Below are positions 10,048 to 17,968 of a stretch of 64,000 bases of DNA, piece after piece. The first letter of the stretch is position 1. Every line of letters starts with the position of its first letter. This DNA comes from Clostridia bacterium. Lineage in GTDB: Bacteria > Bacillota > Clostridia > Oscillospirales > Acutalibacteraceae. Under the pieces are notes generated by a model, which did no database searches, was not told the origin of the DNA, and saw only the letters and a list, made by a program, of their open reading frames with translations. The translations under genes and the position numbers were made by a program. The stretch lies in assembly GCA_017429345.1 (NCBI GenBank), contig JAFRPB010000173.1:1-64000 (forward strand), given 5' to 3'.

Positions 10048-11004
10048 ATGAAAAAAACAGTAGTATTTGTTCTTTCGATTCTTTTGCTGTTTTCAATGAG
10101 TGCGTCTTTTTTTGCGATCGCTGCAGACGCACCGAAAATCACAGGTTCAGAAGTTAAAGGCGCCCCCGGAGATACAGTTACCGTTTCTTTCAGTATTTCC
10201 GGCAATACTGGTTTCCTCGGAATGCAGTCTGAATTTGTTTATGATTCAAACGTATTGACGTTGAAGTCGGTGAATTATACAAAACTGTTTGGCAACGGAT
10301 TTGCCGATACGAAGTCGGAAAATATTTCTGATAATCCCTATTCGTTCAATATCGATGGAATGGATGCATCAGATGCGAATGGTCAGCTTGTCGTTCTTGA
10401 TTATGAGATTATTAAGAAAGCTGCTGACGGAACGTATGATGTAACTATGAATATCAGTAAGTTCATTAATGGAGATGCTGAGAAAATAGCTGTTGATAGC
10501 GCTGTTGCCAAAATCACCGTCGAAGCTCCTTCCACTGCTCACGAGCATAAGTGGGACGATGGCAAAGTGACGAAGGAACCCACCTGCGGAGCCGAAGGCG
10601 AAAAGACCTACGAGTGTGAGTGCGGCGAAAAGAAAATTGAAAAAATCCCCGCCACCGGCGAGCACAAGTTTGGCGATTGGGTTGTTGTTCAGGAGGCTTC
10701 TGAGGCTGACGGTCTGAAAGAGCGCGAATGCTCCGTTTGCCACACGAAGGAAACGGAAGTCATCAAAGGCAACGGCGGTCTGCCTCCCACTGAAAGCGGC
10801 ACCACGACCACGAAGCCGACGACGACCACGAAGCCGACGACGACCACCGAAAAAGATACCGGCAAGACCACAACCAAGCCCTCGAAGAGCGGCGGCATCC
10901 CGCGTACCGGCGATGCAGGCGTTTCTCTCGCGGTTGCGGCCGTGGTTGCCGCAATGTCCGTTGCGGGCGTCACGATCGTCATGAAGAAAAGGAACGACGA
11001 CTGA
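10048..11004 (+). CDS. Anchoring scaffoldin: single cohesin with sortase-like anchor
   Basis: A 318-residue surface protein. Signal peptide 1-26; one cohesin-type domain (about 28-160, 'GFLGMQSEFVYDSNVLTLKS'); two CxxC-type repeats (166-240); Thr/Lys/Pro linker (250-282, repeated TTTTKP); IPRTGD (284-289), a hydrophobic segment (291-311) and basic tail KKRNDD. This is the layout of a sortase substrate with an LPxTG variant, and of ScaE-type anchoring scaffoldins of Ruminococcus flavefaciens. It would tether dockerin-bearing proteins (most simply the three-cohesin scaffoldin upstream) to the wall. The first half is AT-rich and the part after about 10540 GC-rich, suggesting a domain join. No sortase gene is in the window. 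Confidence 0.8.
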   Translation: MKKTVVFVLSILLLFSMSASFFAIAADAPKITGSEVKGAPGDTVTVSFSISGNTGFLGMQSEFVYDSNVLTLKSVNYTKLFGNGFADTKSENISDNPYSFNIDGMDASDANGQLVVLDYEIIKKAADGTYDVTMNISKFINGDAEKIAVDSAVAKITVEAPSTAHEHKWDDGKVTKEPTCGAEGEKTYECECGEKKIEKIPATGEHKFGDWVVVQEASEADGLKERECSVCHTKETEVIKGNGGLPPTESGTTTTKPTTTTKPTTTTEKDTGKTTTKPSKSGGIPRTGDAGVSLAVAAVVAAMSVAGVTIVMKKRNDD

Positions 11005-11068
11005 TTTCAGTCGCTGTCCGAACAAAGATCTGTCTGAATTCACATAAGCTGCATTTGATTCATATGTG

Positions 11069-11096
11069 CCGCGCCTTCTTCGGAAGGCGCGGTTTT
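11069..11096 (+). terminator. Terminator of the cohesin/dockerin cluster
   Basis: Perfect 10-bp stem CCGCGCCTTC/GAAGGCGCGG with a TTCG tetraloop, followed by TTTT. Confidence 0.85.
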
Positions 11097-11176
11097 CTCG
11101 TGTAACATATTTCCAATATGGCAACAAGAAGGTGCCATTGTGGAAAATCAAGCGTTCTTATACATGAAAATCTCAG

Positions 11177-11207
11177 TTTCGTTCCCGATTTCGGCGATTT
11201 CGTTCCC
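11177..11207 (+). promoter_or_regulatory. Candidate LytTR-regulator binding site (direct repeat)
   Basis: TTTCGTTCCC occurs at 11177-11186 and again at 11198-11207, a 21-bp period (two helical turns), ending 6 bases before the -35 box of the promoter that precedes a LytTR response regulator. LytTR proteins (AgrA, ComE, VirR) bind paired direct repeats of about 9 bp with this period, often containing GTT. The match in spacing and position is seen; the binding is inferred. The rest of 11097-11314 holds no supported gene. Confidence 0.5.
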
Positions 11208-11213
11208 CGGCGC

Positions 11214-11242
11214 TTGATTTGAGAGTGATTGTGCTTTAAAAT
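11214..11242 (+). promoter_or_regulatory. Promoter of the LytTR two-component pair
   Basis: TTGATT (11214-11219) and TAAAAT (11237-11242) with 17-base spacing, directly downstream of the paired TTTCGTTCCC repeats. Confidence 0.5.
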
Positions 11243-11314
11243 TATACAATAAGAAAATAGTTCTTGAAACCGGGATATTTTTGTTATGCAATTGAGAAAG
11301 GGTTGGGATGCACA

Positions 11315-12013
11315 ATGAGAATTGCGATTTGCGACGACGAAGAGCTTTTCAGAAAAAAGTTTCGGGAAAAGATCACGGAGTATTTTATACAAAATAATAT
11401 CGTCTGCGAGATTCGCGAGTTCTCTTCCGGCAGCGAATTCGCTGCTGTAAACAGGGAGTTCGATCTTGTTTTTATGGATTGTCAGCTGACGGACGGGAAC
11501 GGGATCGATTACATCCGTCAGGTCCGGCAGGTCAATCCGAATCTGCTTGTTATTTTTCTGACTGTGTACAGCGAATATGCGATCGAGTCGATCCGTCTCG
11601 ATACATTCCGGTATCTTGTGAAGCCTGTGCCGGACGAGCTTCTGGCGGAGGCGCTCGACAGCTTTGTCAGGCTCTATCAATACAACAGAAAGATCATTGT
11701 GCCCACGGGCGGTAAGACCTATTATATCAACGCCGACGACGTAATGTATATCGAGGCAGATAAAAAATACACGATCGTGCGCACCGTAACGGGGCAGCAC
11801 CATTCCACAAAATCGATATCCGATTTTTATGCGGAAATCAATAACGCACATTTTTTCAGAACGCACCGTACATATATTTTGAACATGAAATATGTTTCCA
11901 GTATTGAAAAGAAAACGATCGTGCTCACGAATGGTGAAAAAGTGCTCTGCAGCTCGATGCATTACGATGAATTTCTGAAAAACTATATGAGCTATTTGAA
12001 ATACGAGTCCTGA
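11315..12013 (+). CDS. LytTR-family response regulator (AgrA-like)
   Basis: A 232-residue cytoplasmic transcription regulator. Receiver domain (1-115): acidic pocket 'ICDDEE' at 5-10, phospho-acceptor Asp in 'LVFMDCQ', switch Thr in 'FLTVYSEYA', and 'LVKPV' Lys. LytTR DNA-binding domain (about 130-232): 'VMYIEADKKYTIV', 'FFRTHRTYILNMKYV'. The ATG at 11315 starts the domain directly; an in-frame ATG at 11264 would add an unconserved leader. It is followed 12 bases later by the matching kinase gene. Candidate targets are its own promoter and, by position, the cohesin cluster just upstream; the second is speculation. Confidence 0.85.
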   Translation: MRIAICDDEELFRKKFREKITEYFIQNNIVCEIREFSSGSEFAAVNREFDLVFMDCQLTDGNGIDYIRQVRQVNPNLLVIFLTVYSEYAIESIRLDTFRYLVKPVPDELLAEALDSFVRLYQYNRKIIVPTGGKTYYINADDVMYIEADKKYTIVRTVTGQHHSTKSISDFYAEINNAHFFRTHRTYILNMKYVSSIEKKTIVLTNGEKVLCSSMHYDEFLKNYMSYLKYES

Positions 12014-12025
12014 AGGTGCCTGTTT

Positions 12026-13357
12026 ATGTATCATGTCTGGCAGTATCCGGTCTTCGTGCTGCACGATCTTGCGGCGATGACCTGCATGACGGTCGTGCTC
12101 GCCGCGGTGCGTGGATTTGAGGAAAGGAAAAGAGCCGTTTCCGTCGGCGTTTTTATTGCCGCGTTTTGTGTCTCAGCATTAAATATCGCGTTGCTTCCCA
12201 CCTGGGTCGCCCGTACGGATTTCGATACCGGCTTTACGATCTACGGCGGAATCGCCCTTTTGCCGATCATCATATTCCCGCAGATTATCCTTCATTCGTC
12301 GCGGCATTTCAGCTCCGCGCTGATCTGCTTTGCGCTGAACGTAGGCGCGGAAGGGCTCTTCAGCGTGTTCGGATATGTTTTCGACGATCTGGACGGCTGG
12401 GCGTATCATTTTTACGAAACGGTCTTCTGTCTTGCTGTCTATACGATCGTGATTCTGTTTTTCGTTTACACAACGAAAAATAAGGATCTGAAGATCATCA
12501 GGAGTACTGTGGATCTGATTCCGAAATGGCTTTACGCCGTGATCATCGTTTGTTCCTTTTCCTCGTTCTTCAGCGTGATGGGCGGTAATTCGCCGGAGCT
12601 ATACAGCTTTGAAAAAATGACCGCCGTTCTGCGGGCGCTTTCCGTTTTCGGCGTGATCCTGTTCTCAGGGTATTTTGTGTTTAAAGTGTTTTCTTTGATG
12701 GCGAAGCAGAACCGCATCCTGTTGCAGATGAGTATGCAGCAGACGAATTATGAGCAGCTGCTGAAAAACGACGAGCAGCTGCGACGCTTTCGGCACGATT
12801 ACAAAAATCATATGCTTGTGGTCACCTCGCTTCTGAACGCCGGTCTGATGAACGAGGCGAAGGAATATCTTAAGACCATAAAAATCTCTTCGGGTATGTC
12901 AGAAAAAAAGTTTCTGACCGGTAATTTTGTTGTCGACGCGATCCTCAATAACAAATGTGCGCTTGCCGAAGAACTGAAAGTTGATCTTCAGTTTCACGGG
13001 GTCGTTCCCGAGAGCGGGATTGAGAACGCAGATCTTTGCACTGTCGTCGGCAATTTGATCGATAACGCGATCGACGGCGCGGCACGGTATCCCGGCGAAC
13101 GGTATGTAAAGGTCGGCGCGGCAGTGCGGAACGGTTTTCTGAGCATATCTGTGATAAATCCCGTATCGCAGCGCGTTCCGATCAAAAATAACCGGATCAA
13201 AACCACAAAAAGCGATGCGGGCAATCACGGCATCGGGCTGAAAAATGTCGCCGCCGCCTTAAAAAAATACCACGGAACGCTTTCTCTCTCGTGCGACGAC
13301 CGACAGTTCACCGCCGACGCTGCGCTGCGTCTTCGGCATGATTTGAAAAACTCTTAA
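12026..13357 (+). CDS. GHKL sensor histidine kinase (AgrC-like)
   Basis: A 443-residue membrane kinase. About six hydrophobic segments fill residues 5-230. A coiled linker leads to the H-box 'RRFRHDYKNHMLVV' (HPK10 type, H-x2-YKN), then an ATPase domain with N-box 'VVGNLIDNAIDGA' and G-box 'NHGIGLKNV'. Partner of the LytTR regulator 12 bases upstream. No AgrB-type peptidase or peptide precursor gene is seen nearby, so the input signal is unknown. Confidence 0.85.
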   Translation: MYHVWQYPVFVLHDLAAMTCMTVVLAAVRGFEERKRAVSVGVFIAAFCVSALNIALLPTWVARTDFDTGFTIYGGIALLPIIIFPQIILHSSRHFSSALICFALNVGAEGLFSVFGYVFDDLDGWAYHFYETVFCLAVYTIVILFFVYTTKNKDLKIIRSTVDLIPKWLYAVIIVCSFSSFFSVMGGNSPELYSFEKMTAVLRALSVFGVILFSGYFVFKVFSLMAKQNRILLQMSMQQTNYEQLLKNDEQLRRFRHDYKNHMLVVTSLLNAGLMNEAKEYLKTIKISSGMSEKKFLTGNFVVDAILNNKCALAEELKVDLQFHGVVPESGIENADLCTVVGNLIDNAIDGAARYPGERYVKVGAAVRNGFLSISVINPVSQRVPIKNNRIKTTKSDAGNHGIGLKNVAAALKKYHGTLSLSCDDRQFTADAALRLRHDLKNS

Positions 13358-13399
13358 GGCGAGACATATACGGGATCTGACATCCTGAAATAAGAAAAC

Positions 13400-13438
13400 A
13401 AGATTCCCCGGGAGCCGATGCGGTTCCCGGGGAATCTT
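13400..13438. terminator. Bidirectional terminator between convergent genes
   Basis: A perfect 14-bp stem (AAGATTCCCCGGGA with TCCCGGGGAATCTT) whose loop adds CCG/CGG pairs. It lies between the kinase gene and the convergent phosphoesterase gene and has A/T runs on both sides. Confidence 0.85.
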
Positions 13439-13468
13439 AAGTTAATTACGGTCAATTGCCTGTGCTTG

Positions 13469-14821
13469 TCAGGAAAGCTTCAGCGTCGCGTTATAATCAT
13501 CAATACCGTAATTGCCGACCGTGTTTTTCATGGTCTCATAGAAATCAAGCGTCTCGCCCTGTGCGCCCTTGAGCGTTTTGACAAAAGGCCTGATGCGTTT
13601 GAATACCTTCAAAAGCGTATCTCCGCCGGGCGTACCTTCAACATAAGGTTGATTCCCTTCAAAAACGGAACGAACCATTTTGATCGCAAACCCCACCAGA
13701 GGCTCGTTCTTGATCTGCGGATCCGCGTGGATCATAAGCAGCCGGGCAAATCCGCCGACGGTCATTTTCGACAGTTTTTTCCCGAGCTTCGGGAATGCCT
13801 TGAGAAGAACGGGCTTTTGTTTGATGCGCAGCTTGTTCATCAGACGGACTGGATCGTCCCGCATGCAATCGATATATGTATGAATCATGCGGTCAAACTG
13901 TGCCTGAAGGTATTCTTCTCCGCTGAGACCGTTTTTCTCCCATTTGAAATCGGGTATGGGAATGCTCTCGATCTGCGCGGTATGCTCATCCGGAAGCGTT
14001 ACAAGACGCAAGAACGCCGGGCAGCCGATCGTCGAGCCGGTGCATACGTCGTAAAAACGGTTGCCTTTCTCGGTCTCGACTGTGTTAATGCTCTGATTGT
14101 GCATATGTCCGGTGAAAATCAGATGAACGCCGTTGTCTGCGAGCGTGTCGATCAGTTTTTTGCTTTCGGGCTGACGCGCGTCGGGAATCAGAGCGAGAAG
14201 CGGCTGGCCGGCGAGCACGGGGTAGTGCTCCATGGCGATCATCATTTTGCCGTCGTCTTGCGCTTTTTTTGCCTGCGCGGCGATCCAGGCGAGAAATTCG
14301 TCGTCATATGCGATGTGCTTTGCATCGGGAGAGTCGTTGCAGAGCGCGAGCAGACGCACGTCGTCGGAAAGCTCAGCGACATATGAAAAATGCTGTTCGT
14401 TCACCGCGATCGCATCGGCAAATCCGAAATTTTTATAATATGCAAAAAGCTCTTCAAACTTTGTGCCTTCTGGCGTGAAGCGCCCCGATTCGTTAAAGCC
14501 GAACGGGGAATCATTGTAATCATGTCCGGCGGTAATGACATAAACGCGCTTGCCGCTCTTTTCGCGAAATTCACTCAACAACTTTGAAAAAGCCTCGTTA
14601 CTCTCTTTTTCGCCGTTGAACGAAAGATCCCCTGCGATCAGAACGATATCCGCTTCGTCAGCGTCGGTAAGCCAATCAAAAACAGCCTCGTTGATCGCCT
14701 GCGTCTCGGCATAGCATTTTTGTTCGAAATCCATAAATTTCTCATATTCCTCGCCGAACGCGCCGATGGAGTTCTTAAAAAAGTGGGTGTCGGTGATCAG
14801 ATAGAATTTCAATGGCTGCAT
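13469..14821 (-). CDS. Calcineurin-like metallophosphoesterase
   Basis: A 450-residue protein without signal peptide. Metal-binding motifs of the calcineurin-like fold occur in order: 'ITDTHFF' (D-x-H), 'IAGDLSFNGE' (G-D-x2), 'TAGHDYN' (G-[NH]-[HD]), 'AMEHYPV' and 'FTGHMHNQ' (G-H-x-H). The substrate is unknown; the family cleaves phosphomonoesters or diesters. The C-terminal 150 residues have no recognised domain. It is divergent to a second, related phosphoesterase at 15085, sharing the 263-base regulatory gap. Confidence 0.8.
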   Translation of the reverse strand: MQPLKFYLITDTHFFKNSIGAFGEEYEKFMDFEQKCYAETQAINEAVFDWLTDADEADIVLIAGDLSFNGEKESNEAFSKLLSEFREKSGKRVYVITAGHDYNDSPFGFNESGRFTPEGTKFEELFAYYKNFGFADAIAVNEQHFSYVAELSDDVRLLALCNDSPDAKHIAYDDEFLAWIAAQAKKAQDDGKMMIAMEHYPVLAGQPLLALIPDARQPESKKLIDTLADNGVHLIFTGHMHNQSINTVETEKGNRFYDVCTGSTIGCPAFLRLVTLPDEHTAQIESIPIPDFKWEKNGLSGEEYLQAQFDRMIHTYIDCMRDDPVRLMNKLRIKQKPVLLKAFPKLGKKLSKMTVGGFARLLMIHADPQIKNEPLVGFAIKMVRSVFEGNQPYVEGTPGGDTLLKVFKRIRPFVKTLKGAQGETLDFYETMKNTVGNYGIDDYNATLKLS

Positions 14822-14853
14822 AAAACAGTCTCCTTTTCTCAGAATATGTTTTA

Positions 14854-14882
14854 ATTATAACCGAAAAAAACGGAAGGTTCAA
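14854..14882 (-). promoter_or_regulatory. Promoter of the minus-strand phosphoesterase
   Basis: On the minus strand TTGAAC (14882-14877) and TATAAT (14859-14854) with a 17-base spacer. An AAGGAG ribosome-binding site follows before the ATG. Confidence 0.65.
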
Positions 14883-15015
14883 TAAAAAAATACGCCTTTT
14901 GTAAAATTTTTTCGGTAGGAATATAAAAATCGATTAAAATACGCAGAAATGAATGCGAAAGATTTTCAGTCGCAGATTTTTGTATTCATAATTTACCGCG
15001 TGGGCGAACTGATAC

Positions 15016-15044
15016 TTGAATTTGCGGTTTCATTCTGATAAAAT
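15016..15044 (+). promoter_or_regulatory. Promoter of the 15085 operon
   Basis: TTGAAT (15016-15021) and TAAAAT (15039-15044), 17-base spacer; CGGAGGG ribosome-binding site follows. Divergent to the promoter at 14854-14882. Confidence 0.6.
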
Positions 15045-15084
15045 GTATTATGTAGAATAAAAATCCGAACCGGAGGGAAAACAG

Positions 15085-16695
15085 ATGCGATTTGCCGTTT
15101 TATCCGATACCCATTATATCTCAGAAAAGGTTCTGTACGACGAAGGAAGCGTGAGCCCGCGGGCTATTCTTCGACGAGACGTCAATAAACAGGTTTTCAA
15201 CGATCTAACAAAGCGTACGGATCTTGACACGATCCTCATCACGGGCGACCTGACCGACGCGGGCGACCTCGACAGCCACCGGGAATTCATTGAGATCCTG
15301 CGCGAGGTCAAGGCGAGCGGCAAAAAGGTTTACGTACTGACCGCAACGCACGATTTCCATTTCAGCCGTGCTTACGTCAGCGTTTACGAACAACCTGTAA
15401 GATATAAAGACCGCCCCTGGGAAAAGCCCTGGTGCGACCTTGAGAATACGGATTATAAAAGTCTCGTCGCCGATGAATTCGCGGGACTTTCCGCTGAGGA
15501 ATGCCGCCCGCTTGTCAGACCCGTCGCTTTTCCCGATGATCTTTGGGAAATGTACCGCGAGTTCGGCCGCGATCAGGCGTTTTCGGTCTGCGAATCGGCG
15601 TATTCCTATGCGGTGAAGCTTGAGGACAAGCTTTGGTGCATGATGCTCAACAACAATTTCAGGGACGTAGACGCGATGTATGACGCAAGCCCGACCTATT
15701 CGCCCGCCTGCTACCGTTGGATCGAGCGGATCGTGCGCGAGGCAAAAAAAGAAGGCGCGTTCGTGTTCGCCTGCACGCATCATCCGCTCGTGCCGCCCGT
15801 GCCCGCATATAAGCTTGGCGGAACGCCGCGGAATATGCGCAATTCCTACGTTTGCCATACCCTCGCGGATATCGGCATTTCTCTTGTTTTCAGCGGGCAT
15901 ACGCATTTTTCGAACATTGCGTTCGGCAGCTCGGACCGCGGTAAAATTCTTTGTAACGTCACAACGCCGTCGATCTGCTTTTTGCCGCCCGCGTGGCGGC
16001 TCGCCGAGCTCGAGCCGGAAACGCACCGTCTGCGCCTTACGAATATCGAAAGCGAGAAAACAGAAGAGATGAACGTGGCGGAGAATACGCTGCGCGAGCA
16101 TTATATCAGGGAGTTTATCGACGATCAGCGAAGAAAGATCGTCGCGCTGCCGCACGGTCTCGGTTCGATCGCGCTCGGCGCGCGCGTAAAGCATTTCTAT
16201 CCGCTGTGCAAAAGCGCGTCCGGACTGACGAAAGATGAATATATGCAGATCTGCGACAAAAAGATTTTCGATATCATGATGGACGCGACGGTCAATATGC
16301 AGGTCGGTGACGGGAAATATACGCCCGATACGCCGGTATATAAATTCATGATGGGACTTTCCGCCGTGGCCGACAGCGTGCTTGCTGCGCAGCCGTTTAT
16401 CCCGATCGAGAAAAAGCTGCAGGGCTACTCGATCTCGCAGATCGTTGAACCGATGCTCTATAAAAAAGGCGTGCCGGACGGCGACGCTGACTTTATCTTC
16501 GACCGTCTGCCGGACGAAGAGACCGCGACGGCGTTTTCAAGCCGCGCCGGAGACGCTGTTATGATCGTTCTGAGCGCGGCAGCGATCCTGCTCTCACCGC
16601 TCTCTCCGGTCGTCTCTTCTCTTGCGATCCCGGTGATGACCCTGCGCAAAAAGAAAAAACTCCGCATGTCGCCGCCTCGCCCGGAGCGCTATTGA
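15085..16695 (+). CDS. Second calcineurin-like metallophosphoesterase
   Basis: A 536-residue phosphoesterase: 'VLSDTHYIS' (D-x-H), 'ITGDLTDAGD', 'TATHDFHFS', 'ACTHHPLVPP', 'FSGHTHFSN' at about residues 5, 52, 87, 228 and 270. A hydrophobic stretch near 490-530 followed by RKKKKLRM suggests a C-terminal membrane anchor with the enzyme domain on an undecided side; there is no N-terminal signal peptide. Related to but diverged from the 13469 protein. Leads an operon with a membrane LRR protein and a polytopic membrane protein. Substrate unknown. Confidence 0.78.
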   Translation: MRFAVLSDTHYISEKVLYDEGSVSPRAILRRDVNKQVFNDLTKRTDLDTILITGDLTDAGDLDSHREFIEILREVKASGKKVYVLTATHDFHFSRAYVSVYEQPVRYKDRPWEKPWCDLENTDYKSLVADEFAGLSAEECRPLVRPVAFPDDLWEMYREFGRDQAFSVCESAYSYAVKLEDKLWCMMLNNNFRDVDAMYDASPTYSPACYRWIERIVREAKKEGAFVFACTHHPLVPPVPAYKLGGTPRNMRNSYVCHTLADIGISLVFSGHTHFSNIAFGSSDRGKILCNVTTPSICFLPPAWRLAELEPETHRLRLTNIESEKTEEMNVAENTLREHYIREFIDDQRRKIVALPHGLGSIALGARVKHFYPLCKSASGLTKDEYMQICDKKIFDIMMDATVNMQVGDGKYTPDTPVYKFMMGLSAVADSVLAAQPFIPIEKKLQGYSISQIVEPMLYKKGVPDGDADFIFDRLPDEETATAFSSRAGDAVMIVLSAAAILLSPLSPVVSSLAIPVMTLRKKKKLRMSPPRPERY

Positions 16696-16726
16696 CCGAT
16701 AATTTACCATATAAGGAGGTAAACGC

Positions 16727-17968
16727 ATGGCGGATGAGGAAAAACGCGCTGAAGAGAATCTTTCTGCAGACAATGAAAAACGCGCCGAGGAAAATCTTTC
16801 GACAATCGACGAAGTCCTTTCGGCAGACGGTGAAGAACGCGCCGACGGGCCGCTTTTATACGACCCGTTATTTGAAACGCCGCCCGATACCGTGATCCGC
16901 GACACGCCCGGCAAGGGCTTTTTCGGCAAGGCTCCCGTAAAGAAAGCGGTATTCATCATCATACTCTCCATTTTTGTCGGCGTATCGATTTCGCTTAGTT
17001 TCGGCTCGCTGACAAAAGATCGTTTCAAGTATGAGGAAACTGACGACGGATATATGCTCTCGGAGTTCAACGCCTCCAAAACGGACGACGTGCTGACGGT
17101 CGATTTCGTGCTCTCCGAGGATGGGACGCCGCAAAAGGACAAAACCGTAACGGCTGTTCGTGAGTGGGCGCTCTGCTGCAATGATTACACCTCGTTTATT
17201 CTGATCGGCAAAGACGTGCGCGAGATATCGAACACATCGTTCTATACCTGCACCGCGCTGCAGGCGGTGCTCGTAGACCCCGAAAATCCGTATTTCCTTT
17301 CCGATAAAGGCGTGCTCTACCGGCAGGAGAACGGCGAAGCGACCGAGCTGATGCTTTATCCTGCGCGAAACGATCTTTACCGCGCAACGCTCGCGCTCGG
17401 CGCGGCGGAACCGGCGGATGAAAAGGCGGCGAGGGAATTTGTTTCCCGCGCGCAGAAACTCGATGAAAAGAGCGGGGAATGGCGCGAGGCGCAGCAGAAG
17501 GAATATCCCGCGGAAGGTTCGTTCGACCTGAAGGGTGAAGAGCGCGACGCGCTGCTCTCGGCGCTGAAATACGAGATCCTGCCGGGCGTTACGCGCGTCG
17601 GCGAGACGGCGTTTGCAGAAAACAGGAACATATATGAAATTACGATCCCCGAGGGCGTGCGGGAGTTTGCTTCAATGGCGTTCTATAAATGCGGGAACCT
17701 GCGTTCCCTGCGGATCCCTGACTCGACCGAAACGATCGGTTCCGACGCGTTCTCCTATTGCTCCGAAATAAAATCGCTCTTCATCCCGAAATCGGTCAAA
17801 ACGATTGGGCACCACGCCTTTTTCGGCTGCGACGGCGTCGACGAGGTGCGGATGGAATGCGCCGAGGCGGACGCGCCAGAAACGGGGGAGGACTGGATGC
17901 CGCAGAAACGGAAATTCTTCCTGCACGACGTGCCGATCGTTTTCTCCTCGGAAAGGGGGAGTGACTGA
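16727..17968 (+). CDS. Membrane-anchored leucine-rich-repeat protein
   Basis: A 413-residue protein. An acidic, repetitive N-terminus (about 1-45, recurring 'EKRAEENLS') precedes one transmembrane helix (about 73-92, 'VFIIILSIFVGVSISLSF'), so most of the chain is probably extracellular. Residues 100-400 carry BspA/LRR_5 repeats, for example 'VREISNTSFYTCTALQAV', 'VREFASMAFYKCGNLRSL' and 'VKTIGHHAFFGCDGVDEV'. AAGGAGG precedes the ATG. The stop codon overlaps the next start by one base, so the two are translationally coupled. Confidence 0.7.
   Translation: MADEEKRAEENLSADNEKRAEENLSTIDEVLSADGEERADGPLLYDPLFETPPDTVIRDTPGKGFFGKAPVKKAVFIIILSIFVGVSISLSFGSLTKDRFKYEETDDGYMLSEFNASKTDDVLTVDFVLSEDGTPQKDKTVTAVREWALCCNDYTSFILIGKDVREISNTSFYTCTALQAVLVDPENPYFLSDKGVLYRQENGEATELMLYPARNDLYRATLALGAAEPADEKAAREFVSRAQKLDEKSGEWREAQQKEYPAEGSFDLKGEERDALLSALKYEILPGVTRVGETAFAENRNIYEITIPEGVREFASMAFYKCGNLRSLRIPDSTETIGSDAFSYCSEIKSLFIPKSVKTIGHHAFFGCDGVDEVRMECAEADAPETGEDWMPQKRKFFLHDVPIVFSSERGSD

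Noticed and set aside
11118-11222. A 34-codon frame upstream of the LytTR pair as a possible signalling-peptide gene
   Set aside because: No ribosome-binding site, it runs through the candidate operator repeats, and the peptide has no AgrD-like leader; no AgrB-type gene is present.
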